Shown: in pieces, positions 45,055 through 53,639 of the stretch
Layout of the letters: the number at the start of each line of letters is the position of its first letter
Position numbering within the stretch: the first letter of the stretch is position 1
DNA from: Prolixibacteraceae bacterium
GTDB lineage: Bacteria; Bacteroidota; Bacteroidia; Bacteroidales; Prolixibacteraceae
Assembly (NCBI GenBank): GCA_009773765.1
Contig: WTWZ01000006.1
Span: forward strand, 40,465 to 104,464
Direction: 5' to 3'
DNA length: 64,000 nt
The notes under the pieces: model-generated
The model's database searches: none
Seen by the model: the letters and a program-made list of their open reading frames with translations, nothing else
What the model was told of the DNA's origin: nothing
Translations under genes and position numbers: made by a program

Positions 45055-45801
45055 ATGAAAACTAAACTATTGCTCTTACTATTTTTCCCCATTCTTCCGT
45101 TTCTGACATGCGGACAAGACATTGACGAAATCATCCGGAAAGCCGATGAAAAAATGAGGGGAACATCAAGTCAGGGCGAGTTTACAATGATAATTCAACG
45201 CCCCACATGGTCGCGCGAAATTTCGATGAAAAACTGGACGCTGGGAAATGAATATTCACTGGTTTATATTTCTGCACCTGCAAAGGAAAAGGGACAGGTT
45301 TTTCTGAAACGGCAAAAAGAGATGTGGAACTGGGTGCCCAACATTGAGCGGATGATAAAAATACCACCATCGATGATGATGCAGTCGTGGATGGGATCGG
45401 ATTTTACAAACGATGACCTGGTGCGCGAATCGTCGATAACAAGAGATTACAAAAAGAAACTTTTGGGAGAGGAAACAATTAGCGGCTACAATTGCTTCAA
45501 GGCAGAATTAATTCCGCATGACGATGCACCCGTAGTTTGGGGGAAAATCATCATGTGGGTTTCGAAAAAAGATTACCACTGGCTCAAAGCCGAATATTAC
45601 GATGAAGACGGACAGTTGGTTAATACCGAAATCATGTCGGAAGTAAAATGGATGGACGACCGCGAAATGCCCACCCGCATGGAAATGGTTCCGGCTGACA
45701 AACCTGGCCAGAAAACTGTAATGGTTTTCAATAAGATTAAATTCAACATCAAAATCGATGAATCGTTTTTCTCGCAGCAGAATATGAAGAAGGTGAAGTA
45801 A
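45055..45801 (+). CDS. LolA-like outer membrane lipoprotein-sorting protein
   Basis: A 248-residue periplasmic protein with signal peptide MKTKLLLLLFFPILPFLTCG. The mature part begins DIDEIIRKADEKMRGTSSQG and continues with beta strands MTIQRPTWSRE-like FTMIIQRPTWSREISMKNWT, then QVFLKRQKEMWNWVPNIERM and KIPPSMMMQSWMGSDFTNDDLV, a pattern shared with the LolA_like family (PF17131) found beside RND or ABC exporters. It probably carries a lipid or lipoprotein through the periplasm in concert with the two permeases downstream. Confidence 0.88.
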   Translation: MKTKLLLLLFFPILPFLTCGQDIDEIIRKADEKMRGTSSQGEFTMIIQRPTWSREISMKNWTLGNEYSLVYISAPAKEKGQVFLKRQKEMWNWVPNIERMIKIPPSMMMQSWMGSDFTNDDLVRESSITRDYKKKLLGEETISGYNCFKAELIPHDDAPVVWGKIIMWVSKKDYHWLKAEYYDEDGQLVNTEIMSEVKWMDDREMPTRMEMVPADKPGQKTVMVFNKIKFNIKIDESFFSQQNMKKVK

Positions 45802-46003
45802 TGCTTGAATGAATGAAAAGACGAAAGTTAGAAATAAGATTAACGAATGATGATTAACGATTTGTGATTGCAGAATGTAAAGAACTATGTGTCCTAATGT
45901 GACTATGTGGTGGAAGAATTCGGAAATTAAAAGTAAATCAGAAGAAAAAAACAAGTATCAAATTTTCAAGAATCCGGTAACAAGTAACAAGCAACCAGAA
46001 TGA
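45799..46003. repeat. Repeat-rich spacer before first permease
   Basis: The spacer opens with octamer-like AATGCTTG AATGAATG immediately after the LolA-like stop codon and ends with heptamers (GGTAACA, AGTAACA, AGCAACC) that run into the ATG of the permease at 46000. The middle is AT-rich degenerate sequence with no gene. Confidence 0.55.
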
Positions 46004-47220
46004 CAACCAATTTTAAACTTGCATGGCGTAATTTGTGGAGAAACCGACGGCGGACATTCATCGCTATTTCTTCGATAGTGTTCAGCGTGCTGCTGGCATC
46101 GTGGATGCGGTCGATGCAGGAAGGTTCGTATGACAGCATGATCGATAATGTGGTGAAATTCTACTCCGGCTATCTTCAGGTTCAGGATACGGCTTACTGG
46201 AGCGAACGCACTTTGGATAATAGTTTTGAGGTTTCTTCTGAAATGAAAAATCAAATTAAAAGCATTAAAAATGTTTCACTTGTTTCAAGCCGTATCGAAT
46301 CATTTGCTTTGGCCGCTAATCATTTAAAAAGCAAACCTGCAATGGTTATTGGTATTGAGCCGGAAGCCGAGGGCCAAATCACCAATCTTTCGAAAAAAAT
46401 AAAAAAGGGACACTTTTTGAAAAATGGCGACACAGGGGTTGTCCTCGGGCAGGGACTGTCCAATTACCTTCATCTTGATGTTGGCGATACGTTGGTGATG
46501 ATTAGCCAGGGTTATCGTGGAATAAGCGCCAGCGGGCTTTTTGTAATAAAAGGGATTGTTTCGCACCCGAATCCGGAATTCGATAAACGTATGGTTTATC
46601 TCGACATTGAAACTGCGCGCGAATTTTATTCTGCCGAAGGTTTGTCAACTTCGCTGGTAATCATGTCCGGCAATCATCAGCACATCAACCGGATGAAAAG
46701 CGAAATTGAACAGTTTCTCCCCGCAAACAACACGGTGATGACCTGGGCCGAAATGCAGCCCGAAATTGTGCAACTGATTGAGAGCGACCGCGGCAGTGGG
46801 TTAATCATGCTGGGGATCCTTTACATGGTAATTGCATTTGGAATGTTTAGCGTTGTGATAATGATGGCGAAGGAACGCAAGCGTGAATTTGGTGTAGTTA
46901 ATGCCATTGGAATGCAGAAAAACAAACTGGCGTTGGTGGTGTTTTTCGAAACCATTTTTATCGGCCTTATCGGATGTGCCATTGGACTGCTGATTAGCTA
47001 TTTTTTCTGTTTGTATTTTTATTACAACCCAATTCCGCTCACCGGTGAAATGGCCACCGCCACAGAGCAATACGGAATGGAGCCCTATATGTTTTTCTCG
47101 ATGGAACCTTCGCTTTTTTACAGCCAGATGATTATCGTTTTTATGGCCAGTGTTTTTATTTCGGTTTTTCCGGTGTACTATATATACCGTTTAAAAATTA
47201 CAAAGGCGATTCGTGGGTGA
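46000..47220 (+). CDS. ABC transporter permease, LolC/E-FtsX type
   Basis: A 406-residue permease with the FtsX/MacB_PCD layout: an N-terminal helix after the conserved FKLAWRNLWRNRRRTFIAIS, a large periplasmic domain (about 50-260), then three helices (about 272-300, 315-345, 375-395) and a cytoplasmic end with RLKITKAIRG. LolC/E-type permeases extract lipoproteins or lipids from the inner membrane mechanically, without transporting across it. Together with the LolD-type ATPase at 49.3 kb and the second permease it would form the inner-membrane complex. Confidence 0.92.
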   Translation: MTTNFKLAWRNLWRNRRRTFIAISSIVFSVLLASWMRSMQEGSYDSMIDNVVKFYSGYLQVQDTAYWSERTLDNSFEVSSEMKNQIKSIKNVSLVSSRIESFALAANHLKSKPAMVIGIEPEAEGQITNLSKKIKKGHFLKNGDTGVVLGQGLSNYLHLDVGDTLVMISQGYRGISASGLFVIKGIVSHPNPEFDKRMVYLDIETAREFYSAEGLSTSLVIMSGNHQHINRMKSEIEQFLPANNTVMTWAEMQPEIVQLIESDRGSGLIMLGILYMVIAFGMFSVVIMMAKERKREFGVVNAIGMQKNKLALVVFFETIFIGLIGCAIGLLISYFFCLYFYYNPIPLTGEMATATEQYGMEPYMFFSMEPSLFYSQMIIVFMASVFISVFPVYYIYRLKITKAIRG

Positions 47221-47453
47221 GGAATTGCGGAAATGCATGAATGCGAAAATGCTATAATGCTTGAATGAAAGAATTGATGAATGAGGAATTGGTGTTTGGG
47301 TGAATAGGTGATTGAGAGAATGTGGGATTGAGAAGTGAGATTTCAGCCTGGAAAACAAACTTTAAACTTTAAACTCTGAACCTGGGGCCCGGAACTTTGA
47401 AATATTATGAACTGAACTTTAAACTTTAAAGCCGTAACTTTAAACTGAGAAAT
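47218..47453. repeat. Period-8 and period-7 repeat spacer between the two permeases
   Basis: Octamers (GGAATTGC, GGAAATGC, ATGAATGC, GAAAATGC, TATAATGC) begin right after the stop codon of the first permease. From about 47350 they give way to heptamers AACTTTA / AACTCTG / AACCTGG and again AACTTTA, ending 10 nt before the next start codon. No gene is present in this spacer. Confidence 0.8.
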
Positions 47454-48664
47454 ATGATTTGGCATATTGCATGGAGGAATGTTTGGCGGAACAAGGTGCG
47501 CAGCATCATAATGATGGTTGCCATTGCGCTGGGTTTATTTGCTGGTGTGTTTACAATGGCATTTATGCAGGGCGCGGTTGATGCCCGGATTGAATCGGCC
47601 ACAAAATCGGAACTGGCACACATGCACCACATTTTTTAGACAACAATGAAACCAGCATTTACATTCAAAATTCAACCGTGCTGGTTGATAAAATCGAAAA
47701 AACAGAGGGCGTTGTTGCGGTAAGTGAACGACTGGTTACCGAACCTTTTATCATGGCAGCGCACGGCACGGGCGGTGGAAGGTTAATTGGCGTGTGGCCC
47801 GAAAAAGAGATGAAAGTTACCGATATTTGGGAACACATCGTCGAAGGAGATTATTTGGAAAGCACAGGACGAATGCCACCCGTTTTAATAGGCGAAAAAC
47901 TGGCAAACCGTCTGCAACTGAAAACCAGGTCAAAAATCAATGTACAGATGGTTGACCTGAACGGCGATTTATCGTCGAAAGGTTACCGGGTAAGCGGAAT
48001 TTACAAAACAGACAACACTACTTTCGACGAAAACCACCTTTTTGTGCGTTTCGAAGATTTGCAGTTGCAACTTGGGATAGAAAACAATGCTGCACACGAA
48101 ATCGCAGTGGTGGTAAAAAACGGGAACGAAGCCGCAACCTTTAAACCAGCCATTCAAAAAATTGCCGGAAATACTGTTGTGCAGACCTGGAAAGAACTCA
48201 GCCCCGAAATGTCGCTGCTCACCGATTCAATGGACCAGTACATGTACATTTTTATCCTCATCATTCTGCTTGCCCTTTGTTTCGGCATAATCAACACCAT
48301 GTTAATGTCGGTACTCGACAGGATTAAAGAAATTGGAATGTTAATGGCCGTAGGTATGAACAAACGAAAAATCTTTATGATGATCATTCTTGAATCGGTA
48401 ATGCTCACATTTTCAGGAGGGATTCTCGGTATTATCATTGGTTCGGGGGTTACAAAGTTTTTTGAAAAAACACCAATTGATGTTTCAGTGTTTGCTGATG
48501 GCTTGGAGAAATACGGTTTTGCCGCACAGATTTACACCTCGCTGCGGTTGGAAACTATTGTAACAATTACCGTTTTGGTTATTGCTACCGGAATTTTATC
48601 GGCCATTTACCCTGCACGGAAAGCGCTGAAACTAAACCCGGCGGAAGCGACGAGAACGGAGTGA
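47454..48664 (+). pseudogene. Second LolC/E-FtsX type permease, frameshifted at a T6 run
   Basis: The first frame (47454-47639) encodes MIWHIAWRNVWRNKVRSIIM and a membrane helix, then stops after AHMHHIF. The second frame resumes without loss: FLDNNETSIYIQNSTVLVDK, and runs to 48664 with a periplasmic domain, three helices (FILIILLALCFGIINTML, ESVMLTFSGGILGIIIG, IVTITVLVIATGILSAIYP) and the end ALKLNPAEATRTE. The junction is the T6 run at 47632-47637; one base change there restores a normal permease of about 400 residues. It may be a sequencing error, a recent mutation, or slippage control of expression. Confidence 0.88.
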
Positions 48665-48740
48665 AGAAATGCGTGAATGCGGGAATTTTTGAATGCTACA
48701 GTGCTTGAATGCGGGAATGCTATAATGTTGGAATAAAAAA
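48662..48740 (+). repeat. Period-8 repeat after second permease
   Basis: About nine degenerate octamers (AATGCGTG, AATGCGGG, AATTTTTG, AATGCTAC, AGTGCTTG, AATGCGGG, AATGCTAT, AATGTTGG) begin 3 nt after the stop codon, in the same orientation as the gene. Confidence 0.85.
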
Positions 48741-48759
48741 AGTGACAATAATGTTTTAA

Positions 48760-49164
48760 ATGAAAATCAATTTTAAAATCTCATATATGAACAGGAAAGA
48801 CATTTTTATTGAAGATATGAAGAAGAAAACAAAAAAGTTTAGTGTGGATGTAATCCTTTTTTGCGATTCATTAAAACAATGCAAGGCATCTTCGGTAGTC
48901 ACTTATCAGTTAGTGAAGGCGGCAACATCAACAGGAGCCAATTATCGTGCTGCGTGCAGGGGAAGGTCTGATAATGAATTTTTCAGCAAAATTTGTATTG
49001 TTGTGGAAGAATCGGATGAATCGCTTTTCTGGCTCGAAGTCATTGAAGATTCAGGGCTCTCAAATAATTTTGTCGAATTAAAGAGATTACTCGACGAAGC
49101 AACCGAAATTGTAAAAATTGTCTCAAAAACAAAAGACACCATGTACAAAAAACTTTATCCCTAA
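48760..49164 (+). CDS. Four-helix-bundle (S23/IVS-type) protein
   Basis: A 134-residue helical protein (an inner start at 48787, MNRKDIFIED, is also possible). The segment VTYQLVKAATSTGANYRAAC, then RGRSDNEFFSKICIVVEESDESLFWLEVI, is the signature of the four-helix-bundle family first found in 23S rRNA intervening sequences; Avd of diversity-generating retroelements is a relative. The molecular role of the lone proteins is unknown. It interrupts the ABC export cluster and is flanked by octamer repeats in opposite orientation, which suggests later insertion as a unit. Confidence 0.9.
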   Translation: MKINFKISYMNRKDIFIEDMKKKTKKFSVDVILFCDSLKQCKASSVVTYQLVKAATSTGANYRAACRGRSDNEFFSKICIVVEESDESLFWLEVIEDSGLSNNFVELKRLLDEATEIVKIVSKTKDTMYKKLYP

Positions 49165-49184
49165 AAAACATGTCAAATTCTGAC

Positions 49185-49281
49185 AACATTAATACATTAA
49201 GTCATTATGCATTTAAATATTGTAGCATTAAAGTATTCACGCATTATAGCATTGTAGCATTAACGCATTATAGCATTAAAG
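49185..49281 (-). repeat. Period-8 repeat in inverted orientation before ATPase gene
   Basis: About eleven degenerate octamers (units such as TAGCATTA, ACGCATTA, TAGCATTG) run up to the ATG at 49282. They are the reverse complement of the AATGCTAT / AATGCGTG units at 48.7 kb, so the two tracts flank the four-helix-bundle gene as inverted arrays. Confidence 0.85.
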
Positions 49282-49980
49282 ATGAAAATCATAGAAATAA
49301 AAAACCTGCACAAAGTTTATAACGACAACTCGGTATCGGTGCGGGCAGTTAACGGAGTTGACCTTTCGTTTGAAGAAGGCGAATTTACCGCCATAGTTGG
49401 ACCATCGGGTTCCGGAAAAACAACTCTTTTAAATATTATTGGAGGTCTTGACGATGCCACCGAAGGAACAGTTACCATCGACAATGTGTTGATTAATCAG
49501 CTTTCGGCAAGGAAACTGACAGATTTCAGGATGCGGAATATCGGATTTGTTTTTCAGGCCTACAACCTGATCCCGGTTTTAACAGCCCGCGAAAACGTGG
49601 AATTTATTTTGCATTTGCAGGGAGCCGATAAAAAATATCGTGAATCCCGCACTACCGAACTGCTTCAGTCAGTGGGGCTTGGCGAAATGATGAATCGCCG
49701 TCCAGCGAAACTTTCCGGCGGGCAGCAGCAAAGGGTCGCAGTGGCAAGGGCACTGGCATCGAAACCAAAATTTGTGCTGGCCGATGAACCTACTGCCAAC
49801 CTCGACTCAAAATCGACTGAAAATTTGCTCGATATCATGGAACGACTTAATAAAGAAGAAAAAATCACGTTTATATTTTCAACCCACGATGTACGGGTTG
49901 TAAACAAAGCCCGGCGCGTAATAACACTCGAAGACGGGAAAATTGTAAGTGATGTAAAAAAAGAATTAAAAAGTCAGTAG
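49282..49980 (+). CDS. ABC transporter ATP-binding protein, LolD/MacB type
   Basis: A 232-residue ATPase. Walker A is GPSGSGKTTLLNIIGG, the Q loop is in NIGFVFQAYNLIPVLTARENV, the signature is KLSGGQQQRVAVARALA, Walker B is FVLADEPTANLDSK, and the H loop is FSTHDVRVV. This motif set is that of LolD/MacB/FtsE-type ATPases which drive FtsX-like permeases, fitting the two permeases at 46.0 and 47.5 kb. All catalytic residues are intact. Confidence 0.95.
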   Translation: MKIIEIKNLHKVYNDNSVSVRAVNGVDLSFEEGEFTAIVGPSGSGKTTLLNIIGGLDDATEGTVTIDNVLINQLSARKLTDFRMRNIGFVFQAYNLIPVLTARENVEFILHLQGADKKYRESRTTELLQSVGLGEMMNRRPAKLSGGQQQRVAVARALASKPKFVLADEPTANLDSKSTENLLDIMERLNKEEKITFIFSTHDVRVVNKARRVITLEDGKIVSDVKKELKSQ

Positions 49981-50126
49981 ATAAAAAAGAATTGAAAAGT
50001 TTATTTGAACCACTCACCCTGATTGCGCCTGCGGTACAATCGTCCCTGTTCACCGGCAGGCAGGCCTCTCTGCGCGAAGAGAGGGAAAAGAGGATGGGTA
50101 AAAATGGCTGGATTAAAAAATAAAGA
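49981..50126. other. Spacer with GC-rich hairpins
   Basis: This 146-nt spacer has GCAGGCAGGCC and a hairpin with stem CCTCTC/GAGAGG at 50065-50084. It resembles the dispersed palindromic repeats of the kinase region. No gene is seen. Confidence 0.45.
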
Positions 50127-50798
50127 ATGCGAGTAACAGTGATTTTAATATTAATAACAATCTCAAATTTGGCTTTTGCAAGCGGACCAGGTTCAGCATC
50201 CCCGCTGAACACCGCGGCCAATGCAAGCTACCTCTCCCCGCTCGAAAAAGAAATCGTTTACGAAATCAACCTTTTTCGCTCAAACCCGGCGCGGTATGCC
50301 GAAAAATACATTGCCCCGCTTGCGAAAAATTACCAGAAAAACCTTTTGCAATATCCTGGCGACTTACCAATAAAAACGGTGGAAGGTGTAAAAGCCCTTC
50401 ACGAATGTGTGCGCGAACTTAAAAGAGCAACACCAAAACCAATTCTGTACCCAAACAAAGCGTTGACCAACGCTGCCGGCGACCATTGCCGCGACCAGTC
50501 GAAAACCGGCAGGACAGGGCACACTGGAAGCGACAATTCAAATTTAAAAACCCGGATAGAACGATACGGAAAATGGAAAGTGAGAATTGCTGAAAATATT
50601 GCTTACGGAAACACTTCAGCCCGACAAATGGTGGTTTTCCTGTTAATAGACGACAATGTGAAAGACCGCGGCCACCGTGCAAATATGCTAAATCCCGACT
50701 TTAAACTGATTGGGGTTTCAACCGCAACACATCCTGAATATCTGACCATGTGCGTGATGAATTTTGCGGGAGGAATGGAAAATAACAACGAAAAATGA
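50127..50798 (+). CDS. Secreted CAP-domain (SCP/PR-1) protein
   Basis: A 223-residue secreted protein. Signal peptide MRVTVILILITISNLAFAS. The CAP core shows IVYEINLFRSNPARYAEKYI, KALTNAAGDHCRDQSKTGRT, GHTGSDNSNLKTRIERYGKW, AENIAYGNTSARQMVVFLLI and GHRANMLNPDFKLIGVSTA, with the His and Glu residues of the usual metal-binding cavity. CAP proteins bind lipids or sterols in several systems, which would suit the export cluster, but the ligand is not known. The barrel gene starts 3 nt downstream. Confidence 0.93.
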   Translation: MRVTVILILITISNLAFASGPGSASPLNTAANASYLSPLEKEIVYEINLFRSNPARYAEKYIAPLAKNYQKNLLQYPGDLPIKTVEGVKALHECVRELKRATPKPILYPNKALTNAAGDHCRDQSKTGRTGHTGSDNSNLKTRIERYGKWKVRIAENIAYGNTSARQMVVFLLIDDNVKDRGHRANMLNPDFKLIGVSTATHPEYLTMCVMNFAGGMENNNEK

Positions 50799-50801
50799 GA
50801 A

Positions 50802-51971
50802 ATGAAAAAATACATGCTCTTTCTGGTTTTATCGATAACCTCAGTTGCGGCTTTCCCACAGTCGAAATTTTCGTTTAACGGGTATTTGAAAGAGCTTAGC
50901 ATGTTTTATAAACCCGTGGAAGCCATTCCCGTCATTGCCACCGATTCACTTGATTATCTGTTTCTGAACCAGGTTCACAACCGGCTCAATTTTAAATGGT
51001 TTGCTACTGAAAATATCACTTTTGGCCTCGAAATGCGAAACCGGCTTTTCTTTGGGCAAATGGTTAAAAAATTTCCCGCATACGAAGAAATGATTAATCT
51101 GGATGGTGGGTACATCGACCTTGGAATAATTGTTTATTCGTCCGACAGTTGGTTTCTGCATTCTGCCATCGACCGCGCATGGGTTGACTATACTGTCGGC
51201 AAATGGCAATTCCGCGCAGGCCGGCAGCGTGTTAACTGGGGAGTAAACCTGGTTTGGAACCCAAACGATATATTCAATACATTTTCGTATTTTGAATTTG
51301 ATTATGAAGAACGTCCCGGAACAGATGGGGTTAAAATACAGTATTATACAGGCGAAACATCTTCGGCCGAATTGGTGTACAAAATTGGTAAAAGCAGCGA
51401 TGAAACTGCTGTTGCAGGCATGTACAGATTTGCCCGTTTTGATTATGATTTCCAGCTACTTGGAGGTTGGATGGGCAAAGATTTTGTTTTGGGCGGTGGT
51501 TGGTCGGGCGACATCAAAGGCGGCGGGTTCCGGGGTGAGGTTTCGTGGTTTATCCCACGCCAAAGCGATAACGGAAGTTACGAAGCAGTGGTTGCCTCCA
51601 TTTCAGGCGATTACTTTCTGAAAAACAACCTGTATCTGCACGGAGGAATTTTATTTAACAGTCATGGTACAACCGGCGATGCCGGTGGCCGCAGTTTCTT
51701 TTCTCCCGACATTTCGGCAAAAATACTTTCGTTTGGCCGCTACAATCTGTTCGGACAAATTTCATATCCATTTACCCCTTTGTTTTCCGGAAGTTTTTCA
51801 ACCATGCTGAACCCCTGCGACAGTTCATTTTTTATTGGGCCAGCCCTGACTTGCTCACTCAGTAATAACTGGGAATTAATGGTAAGCGGGCAACTGTTTT
51901 TTGGCGATTCGGGAACCGAGTACGGCGATTATGGTCAGGCCATTTACGGGCGGGTGAAGTGGTCTTTTTAA
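50802..51971 (+). CDS. Outer-membrane beta-barrel protein (DUF1302-like)
   Basis: A 389-residue protein with signal peptide MKKYMLFLVLSITSVAAFPQ and alternating amphipathic strands throughout, ending in a C-terminal aromatic residue (GRVKWSF) as expected for BAM substrates. The segment AWVDYTVGKWQFRAGRQRVNW, then GVNLVWNPNDIFN, resembles DUF1302-type proteins, which occur next to LolA-like proteins and lipid exporters. It is probably the outer-membrane partner of the cluster. It is directly followed by octamer repeats. Confidence 0.82.
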   Translation: MKKYMLFLVLSITSVAAFPQSKFSFNGYLKELSMFYKPVEAIPVIATDSLDYLFLNQVHNRLNFKWFATENITFGLEMRNRLFFGQMVKKFPAYEEMINLDGGYIDLGIIVYSSDSWFLHSAIDRAWVDYTVGKWQFRAGRQRVNWGVNLVWNPNDIFNTFSYFEFDYEERPGTDGVKIQYYTGETSSAELVYKIGKSSDETAVAGMYRFARFDYDFQLLGGWMGKDFVLGGGWSGDIKGGGFRGEVSWFIPRQSDNGSYEAVVASISGDYFLKNNLYLHGGILFNSHGTTGDAGGRSFFSPDISAKILSFGRYNLFGQISYPFTPLFSGSFSTMLNPCDSSFFIGPALTCSLSNNWELMVSGQLFFGDSGTEYGDYGQAIYGRVKWSF

Positions 51972-52010
51972 TTGGAGAATGCGAGAATGCAGCAATGTTT
52001 GGATGTCCTT
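51972..52010 (+). repeat. Period-8 repeat after barrel gene
   Basis: Units GAGAATGC, GAGAATGC, AGCAATGT and TTGGATG begin 4 nt after the stop codon; same family as the other octamer tracts. Confidence 0.6.
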
Positions 52011-52081
52011 GGAAGGAATTTCAGGACTTCTTGCCTCGTTCAATATTTAGTTAGTGGTTTGCCAGCACGTCAGCCAGATGG

Positions 52082-52285
52082 ATGGTTTTAACGGGTAGTT
52101 TTTGTTTGAATCTTTTTAACTGGGCAAAGTTCCGAACAGCTAAAGGTGGGCTGAAAACCCATACCGTTTGGGACGATACACTGGGGCTGCCGGACTATAT
52201 CAATATAACTAACGCTAAGTTGCATGACAGCAAAGGATTAGCCAGTCAAATATTTTCTAAAGGGACGATTTGTAACACGTCTTAA
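52082..52285 (+). pseudogene. Fragment of an IS4-type transposase
   Basis: The 67-residue frame contains NWAKFRTAKGGLKTHTVWDD, then TLGLPDYINITNAKLHDSKG and IFSKGTI. This is the central segment of a common Bacteroidota IS4-family transposase (DWAKFRTAKG...IHT.WDD...P...NI..AK.HDS). Both the N-terminal third and the C-terminal half, including the last catalytic residue, are missing. Confidence 0.75.
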
Positions 52286-52884
52286 AAGCAACATACAGCC
52301 TTTTTAATTAGTTTCTGAACCAAACATTTCCGATATTGGAGAAAATCGTTGAGTATTAAAAAAATCGGATGGAAAGACCATGAAATATATTTTAGATTGT
52401 CTGGCTCCCCAGACTGTTACAAGTTGCTATTTATAATAACAATTGAGTTGAGCGATTTTAAATGGAATTATACTGCGGTTCTGTAAATGGGAAAAACCAT
52501 TTACGAGATAATTTAAATGACTCTTCCCGGATACTTTAAAATGGTTTTATTTTAAATGTTCTGTCTTGTGCATTTGATTCATGCCCAATGTAAACAGCAA
52601 TTTTGTTTTTAATGAAGTTTTTGGGATTAATGATGTAATCCGCTGTGACCTTCCCAAAATAATAAATACAGAAGTTACTTTCCCCCTTTAAAATTTTATA
52701 AAAATAAGACCAACCATTTAAATGAGTTAAAAGTGATTTAAAAAAGTTCTTGCTGTATATTCATTTGCCGTCAAAAATCTCAAAAAATAGGCAAAGCATC
52801 TTACTTTTCTCAAAATATGAAGATTGGTTTTTGTTTAGAAAAAAAACATCTTTTAACAGCTAATTTTTAAGTTCAGTTTAAATT
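52286..52884. other. Gene-free AT-rich stretch
   Basis: About 600 bp with no recognisable gene. It holds two hairpins: GTAAATGG/CCATTTAC around GAAAAA at 52483-52504, and a GTCTGG/CCAGAC stem near 52.4 kb. It may contain decayed remains of the transposase next to it. I see no promoter-like box of the island downstream here. Confidence 0.4.
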
Positions 52885-53091
52885 TCAGGTAACATACTTT
52901 AAACTTTTAAAACCATCAACAATCTCTGTGAATTCTTTTCTTGAAATTAGCAATTTGGAAGCAATCAGTGAATACAAATTATCTTTTGATTCATGCCGCC
53001 AAATTAAGTCTGCATCCGTTAGTTGCGGATACAGACTTTTAAGTTTTCCTTTTATGTTTTCCCAATGGTATAAATCAAACTTAGTTTCCAT
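52885..53091 (-). CDS. CsbD-like stress protein
   Basis: A 68-residue soluble, helical, charged protein. The layout WENIKGKLKSLYPQLTDADL, followed by a second helix pair ending REFTEIVDGF, matches the CsbD family, whose founding member is a general stress protein in Bacillus under SigB. It starts 2 nt after the stop of the barrel gene and is the last gene of a three-gene unit read from element 53946-53987. A second CsbD-like gene lies at the other end of this island. Confidence 0.7.
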   Translation of the reverse strand: METKFDLYHWENIKGKLKSLYPQLTDADLIWRHESKDNLYSLIASKLLISRKEFTEIVDGFKSLKYVT

Positions 53092-53093
53092 TT

Positions 53094-53594
53094 CTAAAGT
53101 TTTATGGTTAATCCGAATTTACCTCCGGAAAAGGCATTACCGCCGCCAAACTCCAGATTGATGCCGACTTTGTCGCTGAAAAAGTACCGCCCGCCAATTT
53201 GGGCGCCAAGTCCAAGACCCGATGTGTGAGATCCATCGTAATCGTTTGGAGAATTCCAGTTATAAAATCCCAGATTTAAACCTGCATAAAAATCCCAGTT
53301 TGAAGGGATATTCAAAACGGTGTTGAAATGGTAATTTGCATTCCCTGAAACGCCGATTACTGAATGTCTGTACTTATGGTCGCGCCAGTTATCGTTATAA
53401 CTGCGATAGGATAATTCAGCCCCCAAAGATATATCGGGGTGAACGCCATAATCAAAGCCCAAATAAACCGGAACACCCCAGGTTGAAAACCCGAAGCCCG
53501 CATTAATCTGCGACTTGCCTTTTGGAAGTGGACTTTGCGCAAAAATTGTTGCTGTGGTAAGAACAAGAATAAAAGTTAAAATCTGCTTTTTCAT
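53094..53594 (-). CDS. Small outer-membrane beta-barrel protein
   Basis: A 166-residue protein with signal peptide MKKQILTFILVLTTATIFAQ, followed by an eight-strand-type OMP_b-brl pattern: INAGFGFSTWGVPVYLGFDY, ISLGAELSYRSY, VIGVSGNANYHF, WDFYAGLNLGFYNW, LGAQIGGRYFFSDKVGINLEFGG and the C-terminal strand KFGLTIKL. It is probably an outer-membrane protein of the OmpX/OmpA-barrel size class. It lies between a small lipoprotein gene and a CsbD-like gene in one unit. Confidence 0.82.
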   Translation of the reverse strand: MKKQILTFILVLTTATIFAQSPLPKGKSQINAGFGFSTWGVPVYLGFDYGVHPDISLGAELSYRSYNDNWRDHKYRHSVIGVSGNANYHFNTVLNIPSNWDFYAGLNLGFYNWNSPNDYDGSHTSGLGLGAQIGGRYFFSDKVGINLEFGGGNAFSGGKFGLTIKL

Positions 53595-53639
53595 TTTTTT
53601 TTTGATTTTGATTTAAGAAATAATTATTTGTAAAATTTG

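Noticed and set aside
52483..52504. Hairpin in the gene-free stretch as a terminator
   Set aside because: The stem is AT-rich and no T-run follows on either strand; it is not near the end of an intact gene.
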